A DNA stretch of 64,000 nt from assembly GCF_003985145.1 (NCBI RefSeq), contig NZ_ML133527.1, positions 186,001-250,000 on the forward strand, given 5' to 3'. The notes below the pieces were generated by a model. It saw only the letters and a program-made list of their open reading frames with translations, did no database searches and was not told the origin of the DNA. Position numbers and translations under genes: made by a program. Position 1 is the stretch's first letter, and every line of letters starts with the position of its first letter. This DNA comes from Rhizobium anhuiense. Lineage in GTDB: Bacteria > Pseudomonadota > Alphaproteobacteria > Rhizobiales > Rhizobiaceae. Below are positions 42,939 to 50,942 of this stretch, piece after piece.

Positions 42939-43721
42939 ATGAAGATCAAGGACCATGCGGTCGACACCGCCCGCGCCGTCGCCTTCCTCAGCCGCATTCC
43001 GATGCCGCAATCGCTGTTCAAAGGCTATGACGGCAGGCTCGGCCGGCTGGTGCGCGCCTTTCCCTTCGCCGGCCTGGTCATCGGCTTCGCCCCCGGGCTC
43101 GCGCTCCTCCTGCTTTTGGGGCTCAGGGCCGACCCGCTGATGGCAGCTCTGATCGCGCTTTCCGTCCAGGCTCTCGTCACCGGTGCGCTGCACGAGGACG
43201 GCCTGGCCGATACGGCCGATGGCATCGGCGGCGGCAAGAGCCGCGAGCAGAGCCTCCTCATCATGAAGGACAGCCGGATCGGCACCTATGGCGCGATAGC
43301 ATTGATCCTGTCTTTCGCGATCCGCGCAGCCGCGCTTGCCGCCATCGCCCGACATTCCTCGCCGCTCGCTGCCGCCCTTGCCATTCTCGCCGTCGCGGCA
43401 CTGAGCCGCGGCGCCATCACCTGGCACTGGCAGCGGCTGGCACCGGCAAAGGCCGATGGCGTGGCTGCCTCGACCGGACAGCCGGACGAGGCGGCGATGC
43501 AGTTTGCGCTCGCCGCGGCCGGCCTCGTCGCAGCGCTTCTGATCTGGCCTGCCTTCGGCCTGAGGCCGCTGGTCGCAAGCCTGCTCGCCACCGGGATCGC
43601 AGGGCTTTCCTTCACCGTTTTCATCCGCCGCAAGCTTGCCGGCCACACCGGCGATACGCTCGGCGCAACCCAGCAAATTTGCGAGATCGCCACCCTTTGC
43701 GCTCTTGCCACCGCTCTTTGA
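42939..43721 (+). CDS. cobS: Adenosylcobinamide-GDP ribazoletransferase (cobalamin synthase)
   Basis: 260-aa membrane enzyme that joins adenosylcobinamide-GDP to alpha-ribazole (CobV in Pseudomonas nomenclature). VAFLSRIPMPQ, GALHEDGLADTADGIGGGKSREQSLLIMKDSRIGTYGA and FIRRKLAGHTGDTLGATQQICEI are diagnostic, including the acidic metal-binding cluster ExDGxxDxxDG. The start at ATG 42939 has only a weak ribosome site. The frame is open far upstream, but that sequence overlaps cobT antisense. Confidence 0.94.
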   Translation: MKIKDHAVDTARAVAFLSRIPMPQSLFKGYDGRLGRLVRAFPFAGLVIGFAPGLALLLLLGLRADPLMAALIALSVQALVTGALHEDGLADTADGIGGGKSREQSLLIMKDSRIGTYGAIALILSFAIRAAALAAIARHSSPLAAALAILAVAALSRGAITWHWQRLAPAKADGVAASTGQPDEAAMQFALAAAGLVAALLIWPAFGLRPLVASLLATGIAGLSFTVFIRRKLAGHTGDTLGATQQICEIATLCALATAL

Positions 43722-43739
43722 AACTCCGATATATCGCTC

Positions 43740-43958
43740 ATGCAAACACCCTGCATTCACGTCTGCTCCATGGAGCCCTCCGCCGGATTTTGCGCCGGCT
43801 GCGGCCGGACTCTTCAGGAGATTGGCAGCTGGATGACCTACTCCGACGCCGAGCGAAGACGGATCATGGCGCTGCTGCCGGCAAGGCTTGCAGGCATCGC
43901 CGCGGTGCCGAACCATATGGAAACAAGCCTCGCCAGTCGGTCGGAGCGGCCTTTATGA
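43740..43958 (+). CDS. DUF1289 protein (small Cys-rich)
   Basis: 72-aa protein with the DUF1289 cysteine pattern: TPCIHVCSMEPSAGFCAGCGRTLQEIGSW. Four cysteines (C-x3-C ... C-x2-C) suggest a bound metal or iron-sulfur cluster; the function is not known. It begins 18 bp after cobS and overlaps the protease gene by 4 bp, so cobS-DUF1289-protease are likely one transcript. Confidence 0.9.
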   Translation: MQTPCIHVCSMEPSAGFCAGCGRTLQEIGSWMTYSDAERRRIMALLPARLAGIAAVPNHMETSLASRSERPL

Positions 43959-44656
43959 TCCGTTTGACCGTATTCCTCGTCGTGATCGGCATCGGCCTTG
44001 CCGTGTTGATCGTCAACAATGACAGCGGCCATATCCTCGGCCTGCAGAGCGATGACTTCGGCCGCGTCGTCTATCTGTTGCCGATCGCGCTGATGCTTTC
44101 GGCCGGCATCTGGGCCAGCCGGCGCAGTGTCGGCGAAACGATGCGCCAGATGATGATCTGGCTGGTCATCATCCTGGCGCTCGCGACCGTCTATCTCTAT
44201 CGCCAGGAGGCGCTCGGCGTCGGCAACAGGCTGCTCGCCGGCCTCGTTCCCGGCCACGCCGTCGTCGTCACGACAAGCGAGGGCGGCCAGGAGATCATCC
44301 TGCACAAGCTGCTGAACGGCCATTTCGAAGCCGATGTCGCTGTCAACGGCCAGACGATCCAGATGCTCGTCGACACCGGCGCCAGCATGGTGGCGCTGTC
44401 GCGCGAAGATGCCGAGCGGATCGGCATCGACCTCTCCGGCCTCACCTATTCCATGACCGTCATGACCGCCAACGGCCGCGGCCGCGCAGCACCCGTCACG
44501 CTCGACCAGGTGGCGATCGGCCCGATCGTCCGCAACAATGTCGCAGCCAGCGTCGCCGAGGACGGCCGGCTCGACCAGAGCCTGCTCGGCATGAGCTTCC
44601 TGGAAACGCTGGGCTCCCTGCAGATGCAGACCGATGAACTGCGCATGCGCGATTGA
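43955..44656 (+). CDS. Membrane-anchored retropepsin-like aspartyl protease (TIGR02281 family)
   Basis: 233-aa protein. Three hydrophobic segments (about residues 3-22, 35-55, 65-85) anchor a C-terminal aspartyl protease domain of clan AA: FEADVAVNGQTIQMLVDTGASMVALSREDAERIGI with catalytic Asp140 in DTGAS, then TANGRGRAAPVTLDQVAIG and LLGMSFLETLGSLQM. The family is common in alphaproteobacteria and works as a homodimer in the envelope; substrates are unknown. ATG 43955 overlaps the DUF1289 stop. Confidence 0.9.
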   Translation: MIRLTVFLVVIGIGLAVLIVNNDSGHILGLQSDDFGRVVYLLPIALMLSAGIWASRRSVGETMRQMMIWLVIILALATVYLYRQEALGVGNRLLAGLVPGHAVVVTTSEGGQEIILHKLLNGHFEADVAVNGQTIQMLVDTGASMVALSREDAERIGIDLSGLTYSMTVMTANGRGRAAPVTLDQVAIGPIVRNNVAASVAEDGRLDQSLLGMSFLETLGSLQMQTDELRMRD

Positions 44657-44673
44657 ACCCGGCGCCGAGGCGC

Positions 44674-45927
44674 TCACGATCCGTTGTCAGCCGTTCGCCG
44701 ATCGACGAGTGCCGCGAAAAGCGCTGCCGACAATGCGAGCGAAGCCGATATCAGCAACAGGCCGAATAGCGTGTGAACCGCGCCCGGCCCACCGAGAAAC
44801 AGCCCGGCGACCGAGGCGATGAGTGCTCCGCCGCCAATCGACATCGCGGCAGCAAGGCCCGCGGCGGTGCCTGCGAGATTGCCGCGCACGGACATCACAC
44901 CCAGATTGGCGGCGGGAAAGGTCAATCCGTTGCCGATGCCGATGAATATGCAGGGTCCGAAGAACGCAAGCACGTGGGTGGCGCCCGACATCGAGAAGAT
45001 AAGCCCAAACAATAGACCCATACACGTCACCAGGCGCGCAATGACAAGGGTCGTGCCCGGCGAGTTCCTGGTGAAGCGGCCGGCGAGATAGCTGCCCAGA
45101 ATGAACCCCGCAGGGATCATTCCCATGTAGAAGCCGAGCTTTGCGCTTGATCCGCCGAGCGACTCGCCAACGGCCGACGATGCTCCTCCCAGGAAAATAT
45201 AGAGAGTGCCCGTCGAACAGGCCATGCACAGCGCATAGGCCCAGAACCGTGCCGAACCCAGAAGCTGCCCATAGGAGGCGAGATGGTTGCCTCTCGATCT
45301 CGATTTGTGTTCGGCGGTCTCCTTGAGCTCGCGCATGGAGATCGCGAGGATGGCGGCCCCGAGCAGCGCAAGGGCGACGAAAATCGACCGCCATCCGAAC
45401 AACTCGTCCAAAGCTCCGCCGAAGGTGGGACCCAGCATGGGAGCAATTGCCCATCCCATGGCGGCGTAACCAATTCTGTTGGCGGCCTGACCTTCGCCCG
45501 CCGTCTCCTTGATGACGACGAGGGCGACACAAAAACATGCGGCGATGGACGCTTGCATGGCGCGAAACAGAAGGAAGATGCCGATATTTGGAGCAAGGGC
45601 GCAACCGACGGAGGCGACGATGAAAATGGCGACGGCGATCAGTGCGACCGGTCTGCGCCCATATCGATCCGACATTGCGCCTGCGACGATCTCTGTCAGC
45701 GCGTTGACGATCGCATAGCCCGCAACCGACAGATTGACGAGCGCGAAATCGGCTTGGAACGTGGCTGCGATGTTCGGCAGCGCCGGCAGATATATGTTCA
45801 CCGGCAATACCGAAAGCGCCGTGAGCAGGAGGAGGATCGTGCGCCGGGGCGCCGCCGCGGTCGATGTCGCAACCGTCGTGTCGGTCATGCGGCTGCTGGA
45901 GTTCTGAACAGCATTGTCGCGAGTCAT
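44674..45927 (-). CDS. Bcr/CflA-type multidrug MFS exporter
   Basis: 417-aa transporter with twelve predicted helices. LSVLPVNIYLPALPNIA, MSDRYGRRPVALIAV (MFS motif A between helices 2 and 3) and FRAMQASIAACFCVALVVIKE with PMLGPTFGGALDELFGWRSIF (motif C region) match the Bcr/CflA drug:proton antiporters. The N-terminus has about 20 polar residues; ATG 45927 or ATG 45888 could be the start, neither with a good ribosome site. An intrinsic terminator with a competing upstream helix lies 67 bp before the start (45994-46070), so expression is probably set by attenuation. Confidence 0.9.
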   Translation of the reverse strand: MTRDNAVQNSSSRMTDTTVATSTAAAPRRTILLLLTALSVLPVNIYLPALPNIAATFQADFALVNLSVAGYAIVNALTEIVAGAMSDRYGRRPVALIAVAIFIVASVGCALAPNIGIFLLFRAMQASIAACFCVALVVIKETAGEGQAANRIGYAAMGWAIAPMLGPTFGGALDELFGWRSIFVALALLGAAILAISMRELKETAEHKSRSRGNHLASYGQLLGSARFWAYALCMACSTGTLYIFLGGASSAVGESLGGSSAKLGFYMGMIPAGFILGSYLAGRFTRNSPGTTLVIARLVTCMGLLFGLIFSMSGATHVLAFFGPCIFIGIGNGLTFPAANLGVMSVRGNLAGTAAGLAAAMSIGGGALIASVAGLFLGGPGAVHTLFGLLLISASLALSAALFAALVDRRTADNGS

Positions 45928-45993
45928 GGTCTTGCCCGTCTTGTCAGCGAGATGTCGTGGGAAATCTGACGAGGCGCAGCCAAATTCAGGGCA

Positions 45994-46070
45994 TAAAAAA
46001 AGCCCCGTCAGGAGCTCGATTCCGCGCATGGGGCTGTTTGCCGGATGGTTACACCATCCTGCCCATGCGC
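45994..46070 (-). promoter_or_regulatory. Candidate attenuator/leader RNA of the MFS exporter
   Basis: On the minus strand a terminator helix AGCCCC/GGGGCT (46030-46035 with 46001-46006) runs into a stretch of seven T. A second helix, GCGCATGGG with CCCATGCGC (46062-46070 with 46024-46032, extended by one pair past a bulge), encloses a hairpin GGATGGT-GTA-ACCATCC (46043-46059) and uses the same bases as the terminator's 5' arm. The two structures are mutually exclusive, as in riboswitches and other attenuators. I do not recognise a known Rfam class. An independent sRNA ending here is the alternative. Confidence 0.55.
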
Positions 46071-46242
46071 TCTATCACTACGACAAGAACCATTGCGATC
46101 TTCATGGCCGCTACAGCTAGAGAGAAATTCGCACTCCGTCAATGTGCCGCTTTTTGACGGGCGGAGCGGCTTTACGGCAGCGTTCGGATCTGTCAGCTTC
46201 AAGCGCAACAACAAGACCACAAAGAGCAAAAAGAAACTTCCT

Positions 46243-46341
46243 CTGCATAGTTCCTGAAATCGGAATCGATTTCAGGAACTATGCAGCAATTCAAAGTGCT
46301 ACAGCGTCCTTTGCGCGTCTGAAAGACGCGCGGCGCTGTAG
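46243..46341. repeat. Composite palindromic repeat element
   Basis: Part 1 is a perfect 20-bp inverted repeat (46243-46262 with 46267-46286) around GAAT. Part 2 is a nested stem: CTACAGCG/CGCTGTAG (46299-46306 with 46334-46341) enclosing GCGCGTCT-GAA-AGACGCGC (46313-46331). The sequence matches my memory of an element found in many intergenic sites of Rhizobium genomes; only one copy is in this window. Both parts would form strong RNA hairpins on either strand. Confidence 0.8.
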
Positions 46342-46417
46342 TCTGGTGGCACCGCATGTTCGACCGGCCTTCGCCTTGGGCGAGGCCTTAATCCATGGGT
46401 GCGACAGGAGTTTCGCG

Positions 46418-46855
46418 ATGAATTCACTTTGGCCGATCGTCATCGGCGGGGTTCTGCCGGCTTTCTTCTGGGGCATCACTGCCATCTTCCAGAAACAGAG
46501 CGCCACATCAGCCACCGGCTCCGCCGTCTATCTGATCGCCTTTGGCGCTGTCTGCGCACTCGCCGGTCTGCTCGCCGCGCTGATCTGGCGCCCTGCCCCC
46601 TGGACTGCCGAGGGTCTCGGTTTTGCCGCCATCGCGGGCGCCTGCTTTGCCGTCGGCACCGGCCTCATCAGCTTTGCGCTTTTTGCTTATGGCGTCCCGG
46701 TTTCGAAACTCGCTCCGATCTGGAGCTGCAACGTGCTGGTGACGCTGGCAATCGGCGCCGTCATTCTCGGTGAAGCCTCCGAGGTCAACATAATGAGGCT
46801 CGCCGCCGGTACCGTCCTGATCATCTCAGGCGCTCTGCTCGTCAGCAGCGCCTGA
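46418..46855 (+). CDS. EamA-family (half-size DMT) membrane protein
   Basis: 145-aa protein with about four to five helices, the length of a single EamA repeat: LPAFFWGITAIFQKQSATSATGSAVYLIAFGAVCALAG ... FGVPVSKLAPIW-like YGVPVSKLAPIWSCNVLVTLAIGAVILGE. Half-size DMT proteins work as dimers; substrate unknown. Start at ATG 46418 has CAGGAG 8 nt upstream. Confidence 0.85.
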   Translation: MNSLWPIVIGGVLPAFFWGITAIFQKQSATSATGSAVYLIAFGAVCALAGLLAALIWRPAPWTAEGLGFAAIAGACFAVGTGLISFALFAYGVPVSKLAPIWSCNVLVTLAIGAVILGEASEVNIMRLAAGTVLIISGALLVSSA

Positions 46856-46981
46856 GATGAAGCGGGCGCAACACGCAGCAGGAAAGACAAGCCTTCGTCG
46901 CCAAATGCACCTGCATTGCAGCACGTTCTGCTTTGTTGATATCCTGCGTCAAGGCGCCTCCACGCGTCGTACGGAGCCAAC

Positions 46982-47905
46982 ATGAACCTGCGACAATTGA
47001 AGACATTCCTTGCGGTGATCCGGCACGAAAATCTGACGCGCGCCGCCGCCGAGGTCAATCTCGCTCAGTCGAGCCTCAGCGACCAGATACAGGCTCTGGA
47101 AGAGGAATTGGGCGCAGAGCTCTTCCTCCGCTCCCGGCAGGGCGTGGTCCCGACACCGGCGGGCGCGGTCCTCAAGGCCTATGCCGAAGAGATACTGGCG
47201 CTGAACGACGAGGCGAAGGCCGCCGTCAGTGCTGCAGCCGGCAGCGCTGGACAGTCCATCACCTTGGGTACGCTCGAAACCATCGCCGCCGAAAGGCTGG
47301 CGCCGTGGCTATCACTCTTTCGCAAGAAGAACCCAGACGTCGGCCTCAAGCTCAAGGTCGGCGGCAGCGGCGAATTGGTTGAGCAGTTGCAGCAGGGCTC
47401 GATCGATGTCGCCTTCACCTTCGATCGCGGGCATCAGGACGAACGCTTCTTGACGCGCCGCATCTGCAGCGAACAGTTGGCGCTGATTGCCGGCCGCGAT
47501 TTGCAAGCCCGACCACCCGCAAGCCTCGCCGCACTGAAGAACGCGCCCTTCGTCGCCACCGAAACCGGCTGCGTCTACCGTCACCTGTTCGAGACCGCCT
47601 TTGCCGACGCCGGCATCGCCACGCCACCGATCGTCACTGAGGCCGACAGCATCGCCACGATCATCCGCCTCGTTGCATCCGGCACTGGTTACGGCCTTGT
47701 GCCACGCCTTGCGCTCGGCCATGCGGCAACACGCGACGACGTCGTCGAACTGCCATGGCCGGGCAATCCACCTGCCGCTTCGCTGATCATGGTGTGGCGC
47801 CGCCGGCGCGTTCAGCCGCCGGCGCTTTCTCTCTTGCTGGCATCAGCGTCCGACAACCTTCAGCCCCTCAAACCAGCCGATGTCCGCCTTCAACGTGCAG
47901 GATAG
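46982..47905 (+). CDS. LysR-family transcriptional regulator
   Basis: 307-aa regulator: MNLRQLKTFLAVIRHENLTRAAAEVNLAQSSLSDQIQALEEELGAELFLRSRQGVVPTPAG, then a CysB/CbbR-type effector domain (ITLGTLETIAAERLAPWLSLFRKKNPDVGLKLKVGG). Its 3' end overlaps the convergent SDR gene by 38 bp, so the two mRNAs are complementary at their ends. Confidence 0.93.
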   Translation: MNLRQLKTFLAVIRHENLTRAAAEVNLAQSSLSDQIQALEEELGAELFLRSRQGVVPTPAGAVLKAYAEEILALNDEAKAAVSAAAGSAGQSITLGTLETIAAERLAPWLSLFRKKNPDVGLKLKVGGSGELVEQLQQGSIDVAFTFDRGHQDERFLTRRICSEQLALIAGRDLQARPPASLAALKNAPFVATETGCVYRHLFETAFADAGIATPPIVTEADSIATIIRLVASGTGYGLVPRLALGHAATRDDVVELPWPGNPPAASLIMVWRRRRVQPPALSLLLASASDNLQPLKPADVRLQRAG

Positions 47906-48605
47906 TGCCTGTGGTGAAGCCGTTGCCGATCAGGAAGCGGATCGCATCGGCAATATCCGCGGGCCTGCCGACACGCCCGGCTGGCAGGCGTTGTGCCATG
48001 GCCTCAAGCGTCGCCTGCTTGGCGTCGCCGGCAACCAAGCTCCAAATCGGCGTGTCCACCCATCCCGGCGACACGGCGTTGACGCGGATCGGCGCCAGCT
48101 CGATCGCCAACGCCCTGACCAGGCCTTCGAGCGCAGCGTTAACCGCAGCGACGACCGATCCCCGCGCCGCCGGCCGATAGGCCGCAACGCCCGATGTATA
48201 AGTAATAGATCCTGATAGCGGCAGGAGCGGCGCACCGTATTTCGCCAGCAGCAACGGCCCATAGAACTTGCTCTCGACCACACGTTGTGCCGCCGCAAGT
48301 TCGATCGACGGCAGCAACTGGTAGGCGCCTTCGATGTCAGCGGCGGTGCTGACGATATGGTCAACGGGATCGCTATTGCGGAAAAGCGCCGCGACCTCTT
48401 CCTCTCGCGATATATCGACGGCAAGCGTCGCCAATCCAGGGTGATCGCCGAGATCGCGCCGCGCCGCCGCAAGCCTGTCGGCGCTACGTCCCGCGATCGT
48501 CACCGACGCTCCCTCCTCAAGTAGGCGTGCAGCAAGCGCCAGTCCCATGCCGGAACTGCCGCCAACAATAATGATCTTCGCGCCTTCGATCCTGATATCC
48601 GTCAT
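47868..48605 (-). CDS. SDR-family protein lacking the YxxxK catalytic motif
   Basis: 245-aa short-chain dehydrogenase fold. The cofactor motif is KIIIVGGSSGMGLALAARLLEEGASVTIAGRS, and the later part (NAVSPGWVDTPIW) is normal. At the catalytic site, where the family has Ser ... Tyr-x-x-x-Lys, this protein reads SITYTSGVAAYRPAARGSVVAAVNAALEGL: Val and Asn replace Tyr and Lys, unless an unusual alignment applies. It may therefore bind NAD(P) without standard catalysis. Start at ATG 48605 has AAGGAG upstream. Convergent with the LysR gene, overlapping by 38 bp. Confidence 0.87.
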   Translation of the reverse strand: MTDIRIEGAKIIIVGGSSGMGLALAARLLEEGASVTIAGRSADRLAAARRDLGDHPGLATLAVDISREEEVAALFRNSDPVDHIVSTAADIEGAYQLLPSIELAAAQRVVESKFYGPLLLAKYGAPLLPLSGSITYTSGVAAYRPAARGSVVAAVNAALEGLVRALAIELAPIRVNAVSPGWVDTPIWSLVAGDAKQATLEAMAQRLPAGRVGRPADIADAIRFLIGNGFTTGTILHVEGGHRLV

Positions 48606-48673
48606 CTGCCGTCTCCTTCTTGGCTGACCAGCAGATGCCCCAGGCCAAAACGGAAGAAAAACGGAAGAAATCG

Positions 48674-48704
48674 ATGACATCATCGAAAAATCCGATGATG
48701 TCAT
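48674..48704 (-). terminator. Terminator of the ABC-2 exporter operon
   Basis: ATGACATCATCG and its exact complement (12 bp) flank a 7-nt loop, 12 bp after the permease stop on the minus strand, followed by a T-rich run (TTTCTTCCGTTTTT). AT-rich compared with the other hairpins here. Confidence 0.7.
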
Positions 48705-48716
48705 TCAGGAAAACGG

Positions 48717-49478
48717 TCAGTTGCGCAGCCGATACCCCGTCTTGAATATCCAGGCGAGCGTTCCCAGGCAGATGCCCAAGAAGGCCGTGATCATCGCCAG
48801 GCTGATCGCCGGATTGACATCGGCGATCCCGTAAAAGCTCCAGCGGAAACCGCTGACGAGATAGAGCACCGGGTTGAGGTGGCTGACCGCCTGCCAGAAA
48901 GGCGGCAGCATGCTGACCGAATAGAAGCTGCCGCCGAGGAAGGTGAGCGGCGGCACGACCAGCATGGGAATAAGGTTCAGCTGTTCGAAATTGCCGGCCC
49001 AGATGCCGATCATGAAGCCGAACAGGCTGAAGGTGATCGCCGTCAGTAGGAAGAACAGGATCATCATGAAGGGATGCTCGATCCTGACGTCGACGAAAAG
49101 ATTGGCGGTCAGGAGGATAATGAAGCCGATAATCATTCCCTTGGTTGCCGCCGCCCCGACATAACCGAGCAAAATCTCGGTCATCGCCACCGGCGCCGAA
49201 AGCACCTCGTAGATCGTGCCGGTGAATTTCGGGAAATAGATGCCGAAGGAGCCGTTGCTGATGCACTGGCCGAGCAACGTCAGCATGATCAGGCCGGGGG
49301 TGATGAAGGCGCCGTAGGACACGCCCTCCACCTCCTGGATGCGCGAGCCGACCGCGGCGCCGAAGACGATGAAATAAAGAGATGTCGAGATCACGGGCGA
49401 GATGACGCTCTGCAGCAGGGTGCGGCGCGTGCGCGCCATCTCGAAGAAATAGATCGATTTGACGGCCTCGACGTTCAT
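48717..49478 (-). CDS. ABC-2 type permease, YadH-like
   Basis: 253-aa exporter permease with six helices: EMARTRRTLLQSVISPVISTSLYFIVFGAAVGSRI, GAFITPGLIMLTLLGQCISNGSFGIYFPKFTGTIYEVLSAPV and PPLTFLGGSFYSVSMLPPFWQAVSHLNPVLYLVSGFRWSFYG are the conserved ABC-2 blocks. Coupled to the ATPase by a 4-bp overlap. Substrate unknown. Confidence 0.92.
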   Translation of the reverse strand: MNVEAVKSIYFFEMARTRRTLLQSVISPVISTSLYFIVFGAAVGSRIQEVEGVSYGAFITPGLIMLTLLGQCISNGSFGIYFPKFTGTIYEVLSAPVAMTEILLGYVGAAATKGMIIGFIILLTANLFVDVRIEHPFMMILFFLLTAITFSLFGFMIGIWAGNFEQLNLIPMLVVPPLTFLGGSFYSVSMLPPFWQAVSHLNPVLYLVSGFRWSFYGIADVNPAISLAMITAFLGICLGTLAWIFKTGYRLRN

Positions 49479-50401
49479 TTGTCCGCTCCCACCAGCGCCA
49501 CGAAGATGTCCTCAAGCGAGCTTTGCCGCGTCGAGAGATCCTTGAAATGGATATTGTTCTCGCCGAGCCGGGTCAGCAGTGCCGCGATACTTTCCTGCTC
49601 GTTGTCAGTGTCGAAATCATAAGTCAGCCGGTTGCCGTCAGCCTCCAGCGTCAATCCATTGCCGGCAAAACAATCCGGCAGCCGGTCGAGCCGTTCAGTG
49701 AGATCGAGGATGAGCTGCTTACGACCGAGCTTGGCCATCAGCGCCGCCTTGTCCTCGACGAGCAGCAGTTCGCCGCCGTTGATGACGCCGACGCGGTCGG
49801 CAATTTCCTCGGCCTCTTCGATATAATGCGTGGTCAGGATGATGGTGACGCCGGAGGCCCGAAGCTCTTCGACGACATGCCACATGTCCTTGCGCAGCGT
49901 CACGTCGACGCCGGCGGTCGGCTCGTCGAGGAAAAGAATATCCGGCTCATGCGAGAGAGCCTTGGCGATCAGCACTCGCCGCTTCATGCCGCCGGAGAGC
50001 TGGCGCAGCATATTGTCCTTCTTGTCCCAGAGCGAGAGTGCGCGCAGCACTCTCTCGATGTGAGCAGGATTGGCTTTCTTGCCGTGCAGACCGCGCGAAA
50101 AGCTGACGGTATTGAACACCGTCTCGAACTGATCGGTGGTCAGTTCCTGCGGCACCAGCCCGATCATTCCGCGGGTGGCGCGAAAATCCTTCACGACATC
50201 GTGGCCGGCGACCAACACCCGGCCGCCGCTCGGATTGGCGATGCCGCAGATAATCGAGATCAGCGTCGTCTTGCCCGCGCCGTTTGGCCCGAGCAGCGCC
50301 AGGATCTCACCCTTTTCGACGTCGAGATTGATGTCCTTCAGGGCCTCGAACCCATTGGCGTAGGTCTTGGTGAGGTTCTGAACGGAAATGATGGGGGCCA
50401 T
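49475..50401 (-). CDS. ABC exporter ATPase, YadG-like
   Basis: 308-aa ATPase: Walker A GPNGAGKTT, signature LSGGMKRRVLIAKAL, Walker B ILFLDEPTAGVDVTLRK, H-loop TTHYIEEAEEIADRV, and a C-terminal extension of about 80 residues typical of CcmA/DrrA-like exporters. It is the first gene of a two-gene operon whose promoter lies in the 541-bp gap to the right. Confidence 0.93.
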   Translation of the reverse strand: MAPIISVQNLTKTYANGFEALKDINLDVEKGEILALLGPNGAGKTTLISIICGIANPSGGRVLVAGHDVVKDFRATRGMIGLVPQELTTDQFETVFNTVSFSRGLHGKKANPAHIERVLRALSLWDKKDNMLRQLSGGMKRRVLIAKALSHEPDILFLDEPTAGVDVTLRKDMWHVVEELRASGVTIILTTHYIEEAEEIADRVGVINGGELLLVEDKAALMAKLGRKQLILDLTERLDRLPDCFAGNGLTLEADGNRLTYDFDTDNEQESIAALLTRLGENNIHFKDLSTRQSSLEDIFVALVGADK

Positions 50402-50942
50402 GCGGAACTCTTGAGGATTCTCGGAAGTTACTCGGCCGCTATATAGTCCCTTTGTAACGCTTTAACATCCTTAAGCGCTGAACACTGCATTCGCGCACTG
50501 CTAACATAGTTGGCCCGCTAGCGTAGGCGCCCACTAACACAGGGCGCCCGCTGACATTGTCAATCCGCTGGCGCGGGCGGGGTAGTTGGCATCGGGCTTC
50601 GTGACGAACCGCCCCTCGCGAAAAGAAAGGCAGCGGCCGGGCTCAGATGTCATCATCCGGTGATATTCATGCCCGATAAGAGAGTCGAGGCCAGCACCGG
50701 CATCCGCCCCCGCCGCCCATCCCTTTGCGGAGCCGTCTCCGGGCGTTCTCGTTGCGCCTCTTTTTGGCTGCCTCGGCATGTAGTGAAAGTTATTGTTCAG
50801 TTACGAAGTGCTTGGAACCGGCCAGTATCCCTGTCCAGCCGTGTTCGTCTTAAGCCGGCCCTGCGCCGGCTTTCTTTTTGTGGGTTATCCGTTGTTGCCC
50901 CTCGCTGGCGATCGGCGCATTCGGTCCTATCGTCGCTCGCCC
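50402..50942. other. Intergenic region between ABC exporter and GH43 gene
   Basis: A 541-bp gap. The left end should contain the exporter promoter. Around 50526-50548 there is a GGCGCCC/GGGCGCC stem, and repeated CCGCTRRCG-like units lie at 50516-50570. A complete plus-strand intrinsic terminator stands at 50852-50880 with no plus-strand gene before it. I see no coding frame I can support. Confidence 0.5.
50852..50880 (+). terminator. Orphan intrinsic terminator, possible sRNA 3' end
   Basis: AAGCCGGC-CCTGC-GCCGGCTT (8-bp GC-rich stem, loop of 5) followed by TCTTTTTG. On the minus strand there is no T-run, so it is directional. The nearest plus-strand gene upstream is more than 2.9 kb away, which points to an unannotated short transcript beginning somewhere in 50450-50800. 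Confidence 0.6.

Larger units (their letters stand above)
45928..46417. other. Intergenic region between exporter and EamA gene
   Basis: A 490-bp gap. It contains the leader RNA/attenuator of the exporter at 45994-46070 and the composite repeat at 46243-46341. The short stretch 46342-46417 should hold the ribosome site and perhaps the promoter of the EamA gene. Confidence 0.6.

Noticed and set aside
45888..46029. Start of the exporter at 46029
   Set aside because: This would begin inside the terminator helix and add about 34 residues without family similarity; 45927 is preferred.
45994..46070. Guanidine-II (mini-ykkC) riboswitch before the exporter
   Set aside because: That class needs two hairpins with ACGR loops; only one ACGG occurs here and it is not in a suitable loop.
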